A stretch of 24,423 nucleotides of DNA from Rhodospirillales bacterium (GTDB lineage: Bacteria > Pseudomonadota > Alphaproteobacteria > Rhodospirillales > JABHCV01), in contig JADHSW010000013.1 of assembly GCA_016776705.1 (NCBI GenBank), positions 1 through 24,423 on the forward strand, written 5' to 3'. Positions 1 through 7,471 of this stretch are shown piece after piece (the stretch's first letter is position 1; every line of letters starts with the position of its first letter). A program made the translations under genes and the position numbers. Under the pieces are notes generated by a model. It did no database searches and was not told where the DNA came from. It worked only from the letters and a program-made list of their open reading frames with translations.

Positions 1-730
1 ACATGCGAATGTAGCGATCCATGTCGTCGGGAATGCGTCCATACCAGAAAACCAGATACTGGGTGAAATAAAAGTAAATCCACAGGATGGTCATGCCCAA
101 CAGGAACTGAGCCAGATAATTGTAGATTTTTCGCTCGAAGCCCTGCTTCAGACGACCGGATTTTTCCAGCACATAGAGCATCAGGATAAAGTAGGCGAGG
201 AAGCCCTGGAAATTGCTTTGGAACTGATAGGCGGCGTAGCTGGCGCTGTGCCACCCGGCCTGCAGGGTCATCTCGAAATCCCAGGCGACCATGGTCCCGT
301 AAAGGACATAAACAAAGGGGATCGATAGCGCCACATTGCGGAACCGTCGCTGTGCGGGTTCCGACGTATCGATCTCGCTCTGCCTTTGCAGTTTGACGAA
401 AAGGTAACAAAACCCGAAGGTGACAAGGAAACCGCCAATCTCACGAACAACCAGAAATGTATAGTTGTGCCATCCCGGTAAGTGGACGTCCTTGCTGTGG
501 GCCGTCGCCAGCCAGGGGAAGGTGTCTTCGCCGTTGGTGAGCAGAATCAACAGCATCACAAAGGCGATCGGGAACAGGACCATGTTGGCTGCGGCTAGAT
601 GGCGCACCTGAAAGCGCCACTTGGCGTTAACCAGATGCAGCAACGCTGAAAAGATGACGCTCCCCAATGCGAGATATAGAACGATCAGGAAATTCGTTGT
701 GACAATAGACCAGCTGCCAAATTCTTCCAT
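1..730 (-). CDS. actF: Alternative complex III subunit ActF (quinol:cytochrome c oxidoreductase membrane subunit), 3' part missing
   Basis: The reading frame opens with ATG at 730 and runs without a stop past the left edge, giving about 243 residues starting MEEFGSW. It is hydrophobic, with membrane helices near residues 10-30, 42-62 and 82-107 and more towards the cut end, as expected for ActF, a roughly 400-residue multi-helix membrane subunit of ACIII. Only two bases separate it from the actE stop (TAA at 733-735), so it is the last visible gene of the act operon. ActF lacks cofactors in characterised complexes and packs beside the NrfD-like ActC. The family call rests on operon position and the helix-rich pattern. 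ActC-type NrfD proteins are the main alternative but already have their own gene here. Cytochrome oxidase genes often follow actF and may lie just outside the window. Confidence 0.85.
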   Translation of the reverse strand, partial: MEEFGSWSIVTTNFLIVLYLALGSVIFSALLHLVNAKWRFQVRHLAAANMVLFPIAFVMLLILLTNGEDTFPWLATAHSKDVHLPGWHNYTFLVVREIGGFLVTFGFCYLFVKLQRQSEIDTSEPAQRRFRNVALSIPFVYVLYGTMVAWDFEMTLQAGWHSASYAAYQFQSNFQGFLAYFILMLYVLEKSGRLKQGFERKIYNYLAQFLLGMTILWIYFYFTQYLVFWYGRIPDDMDRYIRM

Positions 731-732
731 GA

Positions 733-1296
733 TTATTGTTCCGCTTTCCGGGTGCGCATTTCTGCGTCTGCGACCAGGCCATTTCGTATGTAATTGACGA
801 CGTGCCAGCGTTCCTCGACGTCCAGATCGTTTGATCCGCGCCCGTCAGAGCCCTCGTTGGGAACGCCGTAAGCAGGCATGATGGCGCTGCCAAAGGTAAT
901 GGTGCCGAATATCCAGCCATCGGTCAGATCGTCGACCATATCAGGATCTGTCAGATCGACGGTGCCGATAAGCTCCGCCACCGGGGTGTCGCCCCGACCC
1001 GTAATACCATGACAGGCCGAACAGTAAATCTTGAACAGGGTGCGCCCCTTGCCAATTGAACGAGGATTGGCCTCGACGGGATTGACCAGATCTTCCGCTT
1101 CGTCCCTGTCGGCGACTTTTGTCGGAATGCCGGTCACCGGAACCGAACGCCTGGGAAAGGGGTGCATTAGTCCTTCCTGCGGCTTTTGACTGGGCTGGTT
1201 CATCATATCCGTGGACCAGGGCCATGCATGAGCAGGCACGGGCGACAGCGCGATCAACGTGGCGATGGCAAACAGGGCGAAAAATAGGTGTTTCAT
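733..1296 (-). CDS. actE: Alternative complex III subunit ActE (mono-heme cytochrome c)
   Basis: This 187-residue exported cytochrome c is a periplasmic electron carrier of ACIII that takes electrons from the iron-sulfur/multi-heme part of the complex towards cytochrome c or a terminal oxidase. Residues 1-24 form a signal peptide ending at AHA. The heme site is CSACH at residues 92-96, and M140 in the IMPAYG stretch is the likely axial methionine. ActE is often a lipoprotein in other bacteria, but no lipobox is evident here: the sequence after the signal is AWPWST. The ATG at 1296 overlaps the actD stop by four bases (ATGA), which indicates translational coupling. Length and domain layout fit the family. 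Confidence 0.92.
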   Translation of the reverse strand: MKHLFFALFAIATLIALSPVPAHAWPWSTDMMNQPSQKPQEGLMHPFPRRSVPVTGIPTKVADRDEAEDLVNPVEANPRSIGKGRTLFKIYCSACHGITGRGDTPVAELIGTVDLTDPDMVDDLTDGWIFGTITFGSAIMPAYGVPNEGSDGRGSNDLDVEERWHVVNYIRNGLVADAEMRTRKAEQ

Positions 1297-1838
1297 TGTT
1301 CTCGAATTTCCCTGTCCCTGATTTCCAGAACGTTGTGCTTTTTAAACAGCCGCCTGACAGGATCGATGTTTTCATCTTCGACCTCGATGACGATACCGAC
1401 CTGATCCAGGCTGATCATCTGGTCATCAAGAATGGAACGCCTGTGCATAAGGCCGCTGCCGACAAGAAAACCAACGAAGGTAGCCAGCACCCCGAACAGG
1501 ATCATCATTTCGTACATCAGTACCAAATTCGATGTCAGGGTGATGACGGGTTTTCCGCCCTGGGGCTGTATCAGGAAATTGGCTTGAGCAGCGGCCAGAA
1601 AAAAAGCACCGAAAATTAATCCGAACAAGGCTCCCGACAACGAGAACTTCGACACGTGGCAGGGCCGTTCGCCCAGGATTTCCTCGATCTCGGGATGTTC
1701 GATGGGTGATTTAATTGTGATGTTATCAACGCTGACGCCGGGAACTTCGTAGTGGCGGATGTCGACAATCACGTTGATCGCCTGATCGAAGTCACCAAAC
1801 AGTCCCAGAAGCCTTTTCTTGGGTGTTTTTCTGGCCAT
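1293..1838 (-). CDS. actD: Alternative complex III subunit ActD (DUF3341)
   Basis: This 181-residue protein has the DUF3341 layout: a soluble N-terminal part opening LLGLFGDFDQA, two membrane helices at about residues 67-90 and 107-130, and a short charged C-terminal tail. ActD is a structural membrane subunit of ACIII without cofactors. Its helices contact the two large membrane subunits. The gene starts one base after the actC stop and its own stop overlaps actE. The family call rests on the start of the protein, the paired helices and the canonical position between actC and actE. Confidence 0.92.
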   Translation of the reverse strand: MARKTPKKRLLGLFGDFDQAINVIVDIRHYEVPGVSVDNITIKSPIEHPEIEEILGERPCHVSKFSLSGALFGLIFGAFFLAAAQANFLIQPQGGKPVITLTSNLVLMYEMMILFGVLATFVGFLVGSGLMHRRSILDDQMISLDQVGIVIEVEDENIDPVRRLFKKHNVLEIRDREIREQ

Positions 1839-1839
1839 T

Positions 1840-3276
1840 TTATGATCCCTCCGGCGTTGAGGTCAAAGGCTGTGCGCCCGACGCGCCTGTCTTCACTTCA
1901 TGGGCGCGAAGCTCGGCATCTTCAAAGATAACACGGCGGCGGTGGTAGACCATCTCCTTGACCTCGTACATGGACACCGACGGGAACACCTTGACGAAGA
2001 TAAGGAACAGCAAGCCGAACCAGCCAAAGCTGCCAAAAACGATGCCCCATTCAACCCAGCCCGGCCACATCACGTCCCACGTCCACGGGTGATGAGACAG
2101 CGAAAGGGTGGGGGCGACAATCATGTAGCGTTCCAGCCACATGCCCACATTTAGAAAGATTGATATGGGGAGCAGCAGCCAGGGGCTGCGGCGAATTTTC
2201 TTGAAAGCCAATGTGAAGGGAAGAACCGAACCACAGAACAGCATGCCCAGGAAGAAGGGTGAATAGGGGCCGCTGAATTTGGCGATCAGCACTTCCTTGG
2301 CCGGGATATCATGGCCGTACCAGACAGACGCGAATTCGATCAGGTTCAGGTAGCTCCAGACCATGGCGATGGCAAAGGTCAACTTGCAGGTTTTCTCAAG
2401 GATCGGCAGGGTCATGTACTGTTCGAACTTGAAGAAATAACGCAGCAGGACAAAAAGGGTGATAATCGCGGCACAGCCTGAATACAGGGCACCGGCGACG
2501 AAGTAAGGCGGGAAACTGGTGACATGCCAACCGGGCATGATCGCCATGGCGAAGTCGGCGGCGACGATGGAATGGACCGACACCGCAAGCGGGATCAGGA
2601 AGCAGGCCATCAGCAGATATGTCTTGCGGAAGTTGCGCCACTGCCGGTCATCGCCGCGCCAGCCAATGGACATGAACGTATAAAGCCGTCTGCGCCAACC
2701 CACCGCATTATCGCGACAGATCGCAAGGTCGGGGATCATGCCGATATACAGGAACAATACGGATGCGGTCAGGTAGGCGGTAATGGCGAAGGCGTCCCAT
2801 ACCAGCGGCGAGCGGAAGTTCGGCCAAATCCCGCGGTCGCTGTAATAGGGGATCACCCAGTGCATGTTCCAGACCCGACCCAGGTGAATAATCGGGAAAA
2901 TAAGGGCCGTCATCAGTGAGAACGTGGTCATGGCTTCGGCAAAGCGGTAGATAGGTTTGCGCCAATCGGCATGGAACAGGTGCAGGATTGCCGAAAGCAG
3001 GGTTCCGGAATGGCTCATGCCGATCCAGAACACGAATGTCGAAATATACAGATCCCACATGTGCGGGTTGTTCAGGTTGGCCGGTCCCATTCCAGTGTTG
3101 TACTGGTAGACTTCGGAATAGATGCCGACCATCAGCATGGCGATACTGACGCCAATCGCCAGCCAGTAGCCCATGCGCGGATTTTCCATACTGCGTAGAA
3201 CATCGCTGTTGATCTTCGCCCAGGCGATTTTCTCGTCGATGTCCTTGGCGGCGATTGTTGTTGTTTCTTCGGCCAT
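1840..3276 (-). CDS. actC: Alternative complex III subunit ActC (NrfD/PsrC-like membrane subunit)
   Basis: This 478-residue polytopic membrane protein belongs to the NrfD/polysulfide reductase PsrC family. About ten hydrophobic helices are visible from residue 38 (YWLAIGVSIAMLMVG) to about residue 440. In ACIII, ActC is the main quinol-oxidising subunit: it binds menaquinol or ubiquinol near the periplasmic face and passes electrons to the ActB iron-sulfur clusters. The start ATG at 3276 shares one base with the actB2 stop (TAATG), a coupled arrangement. Length and position match the family. Which quinone it uses cannot be read from the sequence. Confidence 0.95.
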   Translation of the reverse strand: MAEETTTIAAKDIDEKIAWAKINSDVLRSMENPRMGYWLAIGVSIAMLMVGIYSEVYQYNTGMGPANLNNPHMWDLYISTFVFWIGMSHSGTLLSAILHLFHADWRKPIYRFAEAMTTFSLMTALIFPIIHLGRVWNMHWVIPYYSDRGIWPNFRSPLVWDAFAITAYLTASVLFLYIGMIPDLAICRDNAVGWRRRLYTFMSIGWRGDDRQWRNFRKTYLLMACFLIPLAVSVHSIVAADFAMAIMPGWHVTSFPPYFVAGALYSGCAAIITLFVLLRYFFKFEQYMTLPILEKTCKLTFAIAMVWSYLNLIEFASVWYGHDIPAKEVLIAKFSGPYSPFFLGMLFCGSVLPFTLAFKKIRRSPWLLLPISIFLNVGMWLERYMIVAPTLSLSHHPWTWDVMWPGWVEWGIVFGSFGWFGLLFLIFVKVFPSVSMYEVKEMVYHRRRVIFEDAELRAHEVKTGASGAQPLTSTPEGS

Positions 3277-4127
3277 TAAACGTCTCTTACCCGTTCAAGA
3301 TAGGTTACCGAGGGTTCCGTGTTCAGTTGTTCGTAAAGCCTGTAACCGCGTAATTCAGGGTTGTCTTTTTTCTGTTTCGTGGTGCCTAGCTTGGTTTGGA
3401 ACTTGTGCCAAAGCTTGTGCACTTCACTATCGTGATCCAGTAAATCGCCAAAGACGATTGCTGTGGTTGGGCAGGTTTGCTGGCAGGCCGTCTGGAAGTC
3501 ACCGTCAGCGACCTCGCGGTTTTCCATCTTGGCGGTGTTTTTGGCGCTGCGGATGCGTTGGACGCAGAAGGTGCATTTTTCCATGACGCCCTTGTCGCGA
3601 ACCGTAATGTCCGGGTTCAACTGCATGTCCAGCGGTGACGGCCAGGAGTCCTCGTAATAGGAATAAAAATTGAAATAACGCAGGCGATACGGGCAGTTGT
3701 TGGCGCAATAGCGCGAACCGACACAGCGATTGTATATTTGCGCATTCAGGCCATCCGGTGTGTGGTAAGCGGCGGCGACCGGGCAGACCGGCTCGCACGT
3801 GGCCGAATTACATTGCTGGCACATCATCGGCATGAACGAGCCGCCGTGCTCCTGGGTGTCGCGCACTCGCTCGTTGCCAATATTTGGCTCGTCCCAGTAG
3901 CGCTCAACGCGCAGCCAGTGCATTCCCTGTCCGCTTTCGAATTTCTCCTCGCCCACGACAGCCAGATTGTTTTCGGCGTAACACGCTACCGAACAGGCGT
4001 TGCAGCCGGTGCATTTATCAAGATCGATGACCATGCCCCACATGTGTTCGTATTCGTGGAATCCGCCTTCATTAATGCTGCGACGATAACGCGACCAATC
4101 TTCGATAAAGTTTCTGACGAGAGACAT
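3276..4127 (-). CDS. actB: ActB iron-sulfur half (B2) encoded as a separate gene
   Basis: This 283-residue ferredoxin-type protein matches the C-terminal iron-sulfur domain of ActB and is related to NrfC/PsrB/DmsB. The first cluster site is CTGCNACSVAC (C39, C42, C45, C49). Further cysteine groups are CQQC...CEPVCP, CVGSRYCANNCP, and CTFC with CQQTCP. Together these suit four cubane-type clusters; in studied ACIII this domain carries three [4Fe-4S] and one [3Fe-4S]. It relays electrons from ActC to the hemes. It has no signal peptide, so it must be exported with the Tat-bearing B1 partner. Three bases separate it from the B1 stop, and the GGAGAG ribosome binding site lies inside the end of B1. 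In several characterised enzymes B1 and B2 are one polypeptide, so the split is notable. Confidence 0.93.
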   Translation of the reverse strand: MSLVRNFIEDWSRYRRSINEGGFHEYEHMWGMVIDLDKCTGCNACSVACYAENNLAVVGEEKFESGQGMHWLRVERYWDEPNIGNERVRDTQEHGGSFMPMMCQQCNSATCEPVCPVAAAYHTPDGLNAQIYNRCVGSRYCANNCPYRLRYFNFYSYYEDSWPSPLDMQLNPDITVRDKGVMEKCTFCVQRIRSAKNTAKMENREVADGDFQTACQQTCPTTAIVFGDLLDHDSEVHKLWHKFQTKLGTTKQKKDNPELRGYRLYEQLNTEPSVTYLERVRDV

Positions 4128-4130
4128 GGT

Positions 4131-6368
4131 TCAGGACTCTCCTTCGTTGCGGCGTTGTTGTTCGGCGGTGATTGTGGCGACGATCTTGCGACCGTGTTGT
4201 GATTCCGTGTTGCCCATTTTGACCATGCGCCCGGCGCGCCCGGCGGCCGCCAGGCCAACACGGGTTCCATAAAGCGCCAACTCCCCCGTTCTTGTGTCTT
4301 CGCCGGGATCAAGAATTTTTAAGGGATTGACGCCGCGCCCCTTGGCGTAGCGTCCATATTCTGTGTGGCCCTGTCCCATGGGAACGCAGACAACGTCCGT
4401 ATGAATGCCTTTGAATATGTAAACCGGGACTTCCAGCACGCCACTTGCTGATGTGATCCTGATAAGATCGCCTTCCTCGAGGCCCAGCTTCGATGCGGTA
4501 ACGGGGTGGATTTCCGCCCATGAGGTCCAGACCACTTTGCTGATCTGATCAGGTGCTTCTTGCAGCCAGGGAAGATTGGCGTGGCGACCATCGTAAAGGG
4601 ATGATCTGGGGGTCGGCACAAGGTAATAGGGAAAGGCCTCGTCAGTAGGTGGGGAGGTAATGTCCTTAATGCTGACACTGGTGGTAAACAGACTTGTTTC
4701 AGCAGGCACTTCCAGTCGCCCGTCCTGAAGGATCTGGTTCCACAGTTGAATGTCCAGCGGGTCATCTTCGGCCGCATCTTCGCCCTTAAGGACACCGGGA
4801 ATAGCGCCAAGGGCGCTTTGCAAATAGCCGTAATAATCATCTATTTCGTCATAAGTGCCCGGGCTGCGCATGGCGTTGAGGGCAAGCAGCAAGTCGCCAA
4901 AACTTCTCGTCAGGGGATGGATGGGTTCCATCAGGGGCTGCTGGAAAGCGATTTCGTGCTGTTCGTTCTGATAGGCCGCGACGTGGGTTCCCCAGTCTTC
5001 AATGGCGGACGCAATGGGCAAAACCACATCGGCGCGGGCCGTCGTCTCGTCCATGAAGGTGCTAAAGGCGACCTTGAAAGGTATGGCGTCAAACTTTTCA
5101 TTCAGGTTCATATGATCCGGTGCTCCGAACAGCGGATTGCTGCCATCGAAGAAAAGAGCGTCCAGTTGCCCAGATCCGGCGGCATGGGCAAAACGATTAA
5201 GATCGGTTGTGCCGCCACCAAGCGCCGCCAGTTGCGGGAAGGCGAAATCGGCGTTGGCTTCAATTGTTTCCCCCACATTGCCAAGCAGGATATTCAGCAT
5301 CATTGCCGCCTGAACAGCCTCAAAACCGGTTGTGTGACCGGCGGCTGGGCCTCCCGCGAGGACCAGGCTTGGCGAACGGTTTTTCAAATGTCTGGCGATG
5401 CGGATCAACCGATCCCCAGCGATGCCGGTTATTCTCGATGTTATGGATACGTTATATCTGGCGATCAGTTCCTGGGTTTCAGGGGGAAGCACTGATGCGT
5501 CCATGCGCTCCTTGTGGATCAGGACGTTGGCAAGGCCCAGCGCCATAATGCCTTCCGTGCCGGGGCGAACTGCCACCCACAGGTCGGCATTGGCCCCAGT
5601 CAGCGACATGGACGGTTCGGCCTGGATCAACATGCCGCGCTCGTCGCCGGAACGGAATGCGGCGTACTGCGCTGAAAACTGGATGGGCGACATCCACGTA
5701 CCCAGGAAATCAGCGCCGAACGACAGCACCAGCCCGGCCTTGTCAATGCGCAAAGTGGGCATGGACTGGCCCAGCATTTCCTTGCATACGGCCTGCCAGA
5801 CGCGGGTGTTAATGACTTCGTGAACGAAGTGGTTGGAAGATCCCATTGCTTCCAGGTGGGCTTTCAGCAAGACGTTCTGGTGTCCGCTGACGCTGCCTGT
5901 GTACCAGGCGAAACGGTGCCCCGAAATGCCGGACGAAGGGCCGGTTTTTTCTTCCATCAATGCCAGCGCATCTTCCCAGGTTGCCTCCGCAAGCGCACCG
6001 TCTTTTCGCATCAGGGGCGTGGTTAGCCGGTCCGGGTTGTAATGGGATTGCAGCGCCGACTGGCCCATCTGGCATAGCTTGCCGGAATTAAGCGACATAG
6101 TCGGGTTGCCTTCAAGTTTCAGCACCCGGCCTTCACGCACCCGCCCGCGAATACCGCAACCTGCGGGGCACTGCAGGCAGGTAGAGGCGTACCAGACCCC
6201 GACGCCGGGAATGACGTATTCCTCTGGCGACAAATAAGGTATGACCTCCTCTGCGCCTTCTTCGGAGGTGATGTAGGAAGGCATGTCGCAACCGGCAACG
6301 GTTGCGGCGACGCCACTGACGCCCATTACTTTTAGAAAATCCCTGCGGTCGAATTCGCTTTTGCTCAT
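4131..6368 (-). CDS. actB: ActB molybdopterin-oxidoreductase-like half (B1), Tat lipoprotein
   Basis: This 745-residue protein is the B1 half of ActB, a relative of the catalytic subunits of complex iron-sulfur molybdoenzymes that generally lacks molybdenum in ACIII. The N-terminus carries a Tat motif (DRRDFLK at residues 7-13) and then the lipobox-like VAGC with C27, suggesting a Tat-exported lipoprotein on the periplasmic face. A cysteine quartet C64-x2-C67-x3-C71-x27-C99 is spaced as in molybdoenzymes that hold an N-terminal [4Fe-4S] cluster. The remainder follows the molybdopterin oxidoreductase fold, with a C-terminal dinucleotide-binding-like region from about residue 590. GAGGGAAC precedes the ATG. 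The gene follows actA by 51 bases and is followed three bases later by the B2 gene. Confidence 0.93.
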   Translation of the reverse strand: MSKSEFDRRDFLKVMGVSGVAATVAGCDMPSYITSEEGAEEVIPYLSPEEYVIPGVGVWYASTCLQCPAGCGIRGRVREGRVLKLEGNPTMSLNSGKLCQMGQSALQSHYNPDRLTTPLMRKDGALAEATWEDALALMEEKTGPSSGISGHRFAWYTGSVSGHQNVLLKAHLEAMGSSNHFVHEVINTRVWQAVCKEMLGQSMPTLRIDKAGLVLSFGADFLGTWMSPIQFSAQYAAFRSGDERGMLIQAEPSMSLTGANADLWVAVRPGTEGIMALGLANVLIHKERMDASVLPPETQELIARYNVSITSRITGIAGDRLIRIARHLKNRSPSLVLAGGPAAGHTTGFEAVQAAMMLNILLGNVGETIEANADFAFPQLAALGGGTTDLNRFAHAAGSGQLDALFFDGSNPLFGAPDHMNLNEKFDAIPFKVAFSTFMDETTARADVVLPIASAIEDWGTHVAAYQNEQHEIAFQQPLMEPIHPLTRSFGDLLLALNAMRSPGTYDEIDDYYGYLQSALGAIPGVLKGEDAAEDDPLDIQLWNQILQDGRLEVPAETSLFTTSVSIKDITSPPTDEAFPYYLVPTPRSSLYDGRHANLPWLQEAPDQISKVVWTSWAEIHPVTASKLGLEEGDLIRITSASGVLEVPVYIFKGIHTDVVCVPMGQGHTEYGRYAKGRGVNPLKILDPGEDTRTGELALYGTRVGLAAAGRAGRMVKMGNTESQHGRKIVATITAEQQRRNEGES

Positions 6369-6397
6369 TGCCGGTTCGTTCCCTCGGGTTTGATCTC

Positions 6398-6421
6398 GTC
6401 TTCCTGTCTTCCTGTCTTCCT
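6398..6421 (-). repeat. Three tandem 8-base units between actA and actB1
   Basis: Three exact head-to-tail copies of AGGAAGAC (minus-strand reading) fill this stretch. The first unit overlaps the actA stop codon (TAG at 6420-6422), and the array ends about 30 bases before the actB1 start. Units of this kind can change number by strand slippage. A change would alter the actA-actB1 spacing but not either protein. The units resemble ribosome binding sequence but sit too far from the start to act as the main site. Confidence 0.8.
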
Positions 6422-7112
6422 ACTTGTGGCACTTCTGGCAGTCAAAAGTGCCACCATTGGCTTGGTGGCAGCGGGTGCAAAAGCCCATGGTCAGGGGCTT
6501 CTGCTTCTTCGCGACAGTCATTTTTGTGACGTCGCCATGGCACAGCGCACAAACTTCATCGACGCGCTCAACAGTCATGTCCGGGTTATCGAACAGAAAT
6601 TTTTTCAGGTGTCTTTCATGGGTGAAGCGCACGTAATCGGGCAGGTCGTGGACCTTTTTCCAGGGCGGCGACTGGCCCTTATCCCAATATTCGGTCAGTT
6701 GCTTGATGCGGGGCCGGTCGGTGGCGATAATGCTGTGACAGCCCATGCATTTGGATGTTGGTGGAATTCCGGCGACAGCGCTTCTGCGGGCATAGGTATG
6801 GCAATAAAGGCAGTTGATCTTGTTGGTGGCTGTGTGAAGGTCGTGGGGAAATTCGATCGGTTGCTCGACGTCCTTGCCTTCGTATGTGCCCTCGGGAGCG
6901 ACAACGCCCGGGAAGGGTCCGACATCTTCATCCAGCCAGCCTGAAAACGCAGAAGGCACCTGTTTGCGCGGCGTCATGATTTCATCGGCTAAGGAAGGTT
7001 TTGCCAGCAGAGCATTTCCAAGAATCAAGGCGACCACCATCATCGCCGTCCACAGGCTCAGGGCGAGCGAACGACGGGGCCGCGGGTGGCAGGTTTCTGC
7101 CTCAGCCTCCAC
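6420..7112 (-). CDS. actA: Alternative complex III subunit ActA (pentaheme cytochrome c)
   Basis: This 230-residue multi-heme cytochrome has five CXXCH sites at residues 101 (CLYCH), 122 (CMGCH), 188 (CALCH), 212 (CTRCH) and 225 (CQKCH), the number typical of ActA. A basic N-terminus followed by a hydrophobic segment (about residues 17-37) gives a signal anchor that places the hemes in the periplasm. ActA collects electrons from ActB and passes them to ActE or the oxidase. The start is GTG at 7110-7112. An in-frame TAA lies 12-15 bases upstream, so the start cannot be earlier, and AAGGA about nine bases upstream is a suitable ribosome binding site. That site falls in the arm of a long inverted repeat. 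ActA is the first gene of the act operon. Confidence 0.92.
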   Translation of the reverse strand: MEAEAETCHPRPRRSLALSLWTAMMVVALILGNALLAKPSLADEIMTPRKQVPSAFSGWLDEDVGPFPGVVAPEGTYEGKDVEQPIEFPHDLHTATNKINCLYCHTYARRSAVAGIPPTSKCMGCHSIIATDRPRIKQLTEYWDKGQSPPWKKVHDLPDYVRFTHERHLKKFLFDNPDMTVERVDEVCALCHGDVTKMTVAKKQKPLTMGFCTRCHQANGGTFDCQKCHK

Positions 7113-7117
7113 AGACT

Positions 7118-7159
7118 GAGTTCCTTATATTTATAATAATTCTAAAATATAAGTAACTC
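7118..7159 (-). promoter_or_regulatory. Inverted repeat that would mask the actA ribosome binding site
   Basis: Two 15-base arms (7118-7132 and 7145-7159) pair with a single mismatch (7123 against 7154) around a 12-base loop. Read as actA mRNA, the 3' arm contains AAGGA, the ribosome binding site of actA, and ends six bases before the GTG start. The hairpin would therefore hold the binding site in a mostly A-U stem. This is typical of RNA switches and thermometers, but a DNA-binding palindrome at the promoter is equally possible. The pairing is seen directly; the role is inference. Confidence 0.55.
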
Positions 7160-7213
7160 GTAATATTAGCCCTGGTTGATATAAGATGGTTAAACATTAA
7201 AATTAATCCTCAG

Positions 7214-7238
7214 CACGCAGTCCCCTACAAACTGCATG
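7214..7238 (-). promoter_or_regulatory. Small hairpin in the act leader
   Basis: CACGCAGT (7214-7221) and ACTGCATG (7231-7238) can pair as RNA on the minus strand over eight positions, counting one G-U pair, around a nine-base loop. It lies about 100 bases upstream of the actA start. It could be leader RNA structure or an operator half-site pair. No family is recognised. Confidence 0.3.
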
Positions 7239-7330
7239 TAGAACTATAATATAAAAATTCAACAAATTACTACCACTACTATAAGCGCTTTCCACATTGC
7301 ATTGTCATGTGCGCGATAGCGGGTGTTCTT

Positions 7331-7402
7331 GATTCGACATTTTTCTTTTTATTCCCAGATATTTAGCGGTAAAAATCCAAAAATAAAAAGCGAGTCGAAA
7401 TC
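7331..7402. repeat. Two-tier interrupted inverted repeat upstream of the act leader
   Basis: The inner arms CTTTTTATT (7345-7353) and AATAAAAAG (7382-7390) pair perfectly. The outer arms GATTCGAC (7331-7338) and GTCGAAATC (7394-7402) pair with one bulged base. The loop is 28 bases. It sits 70-140 bases beyond the stop of the SGNH hydrolase gene. The stem is A/T-rich, so it is a poor intrinsic terminator by composition. Confidence 0.45.
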
Positions 7403-7471
7403 AGTTTTCAGGTGTCAGTGATGGGTGAATTGGGTGCAGGGACAATTTGAAACGTGAAGACCTGACTTGAT

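Larger units (their letters stand above)
7113..7471. other. AT-rich intergenic leader between the SGNH hydrolase gene and the act operon
   Basis: This 359-base gap has no convincing coding frame and is much richer in A and T than the genes on either side. It lies downstream of one minus-strand gene and upstream of another, so it should hold the act operon promoter and possibly the end of the preceding transcript. Three inverted repeats are visible (7118-7159, 7214-7238, 7331-7402). I could not pick one convincing -35/-10 pair: many TATA-like strings occur on the minus strand between 7140 and 7260. Confidence 0.7.

Noticed and set aside
941..1375. Minus-strand frame of 144 codons across the actD/actE junction
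   Set aside because: It is a shifted frame of two real subunit genes and carries no heme motif of its own.
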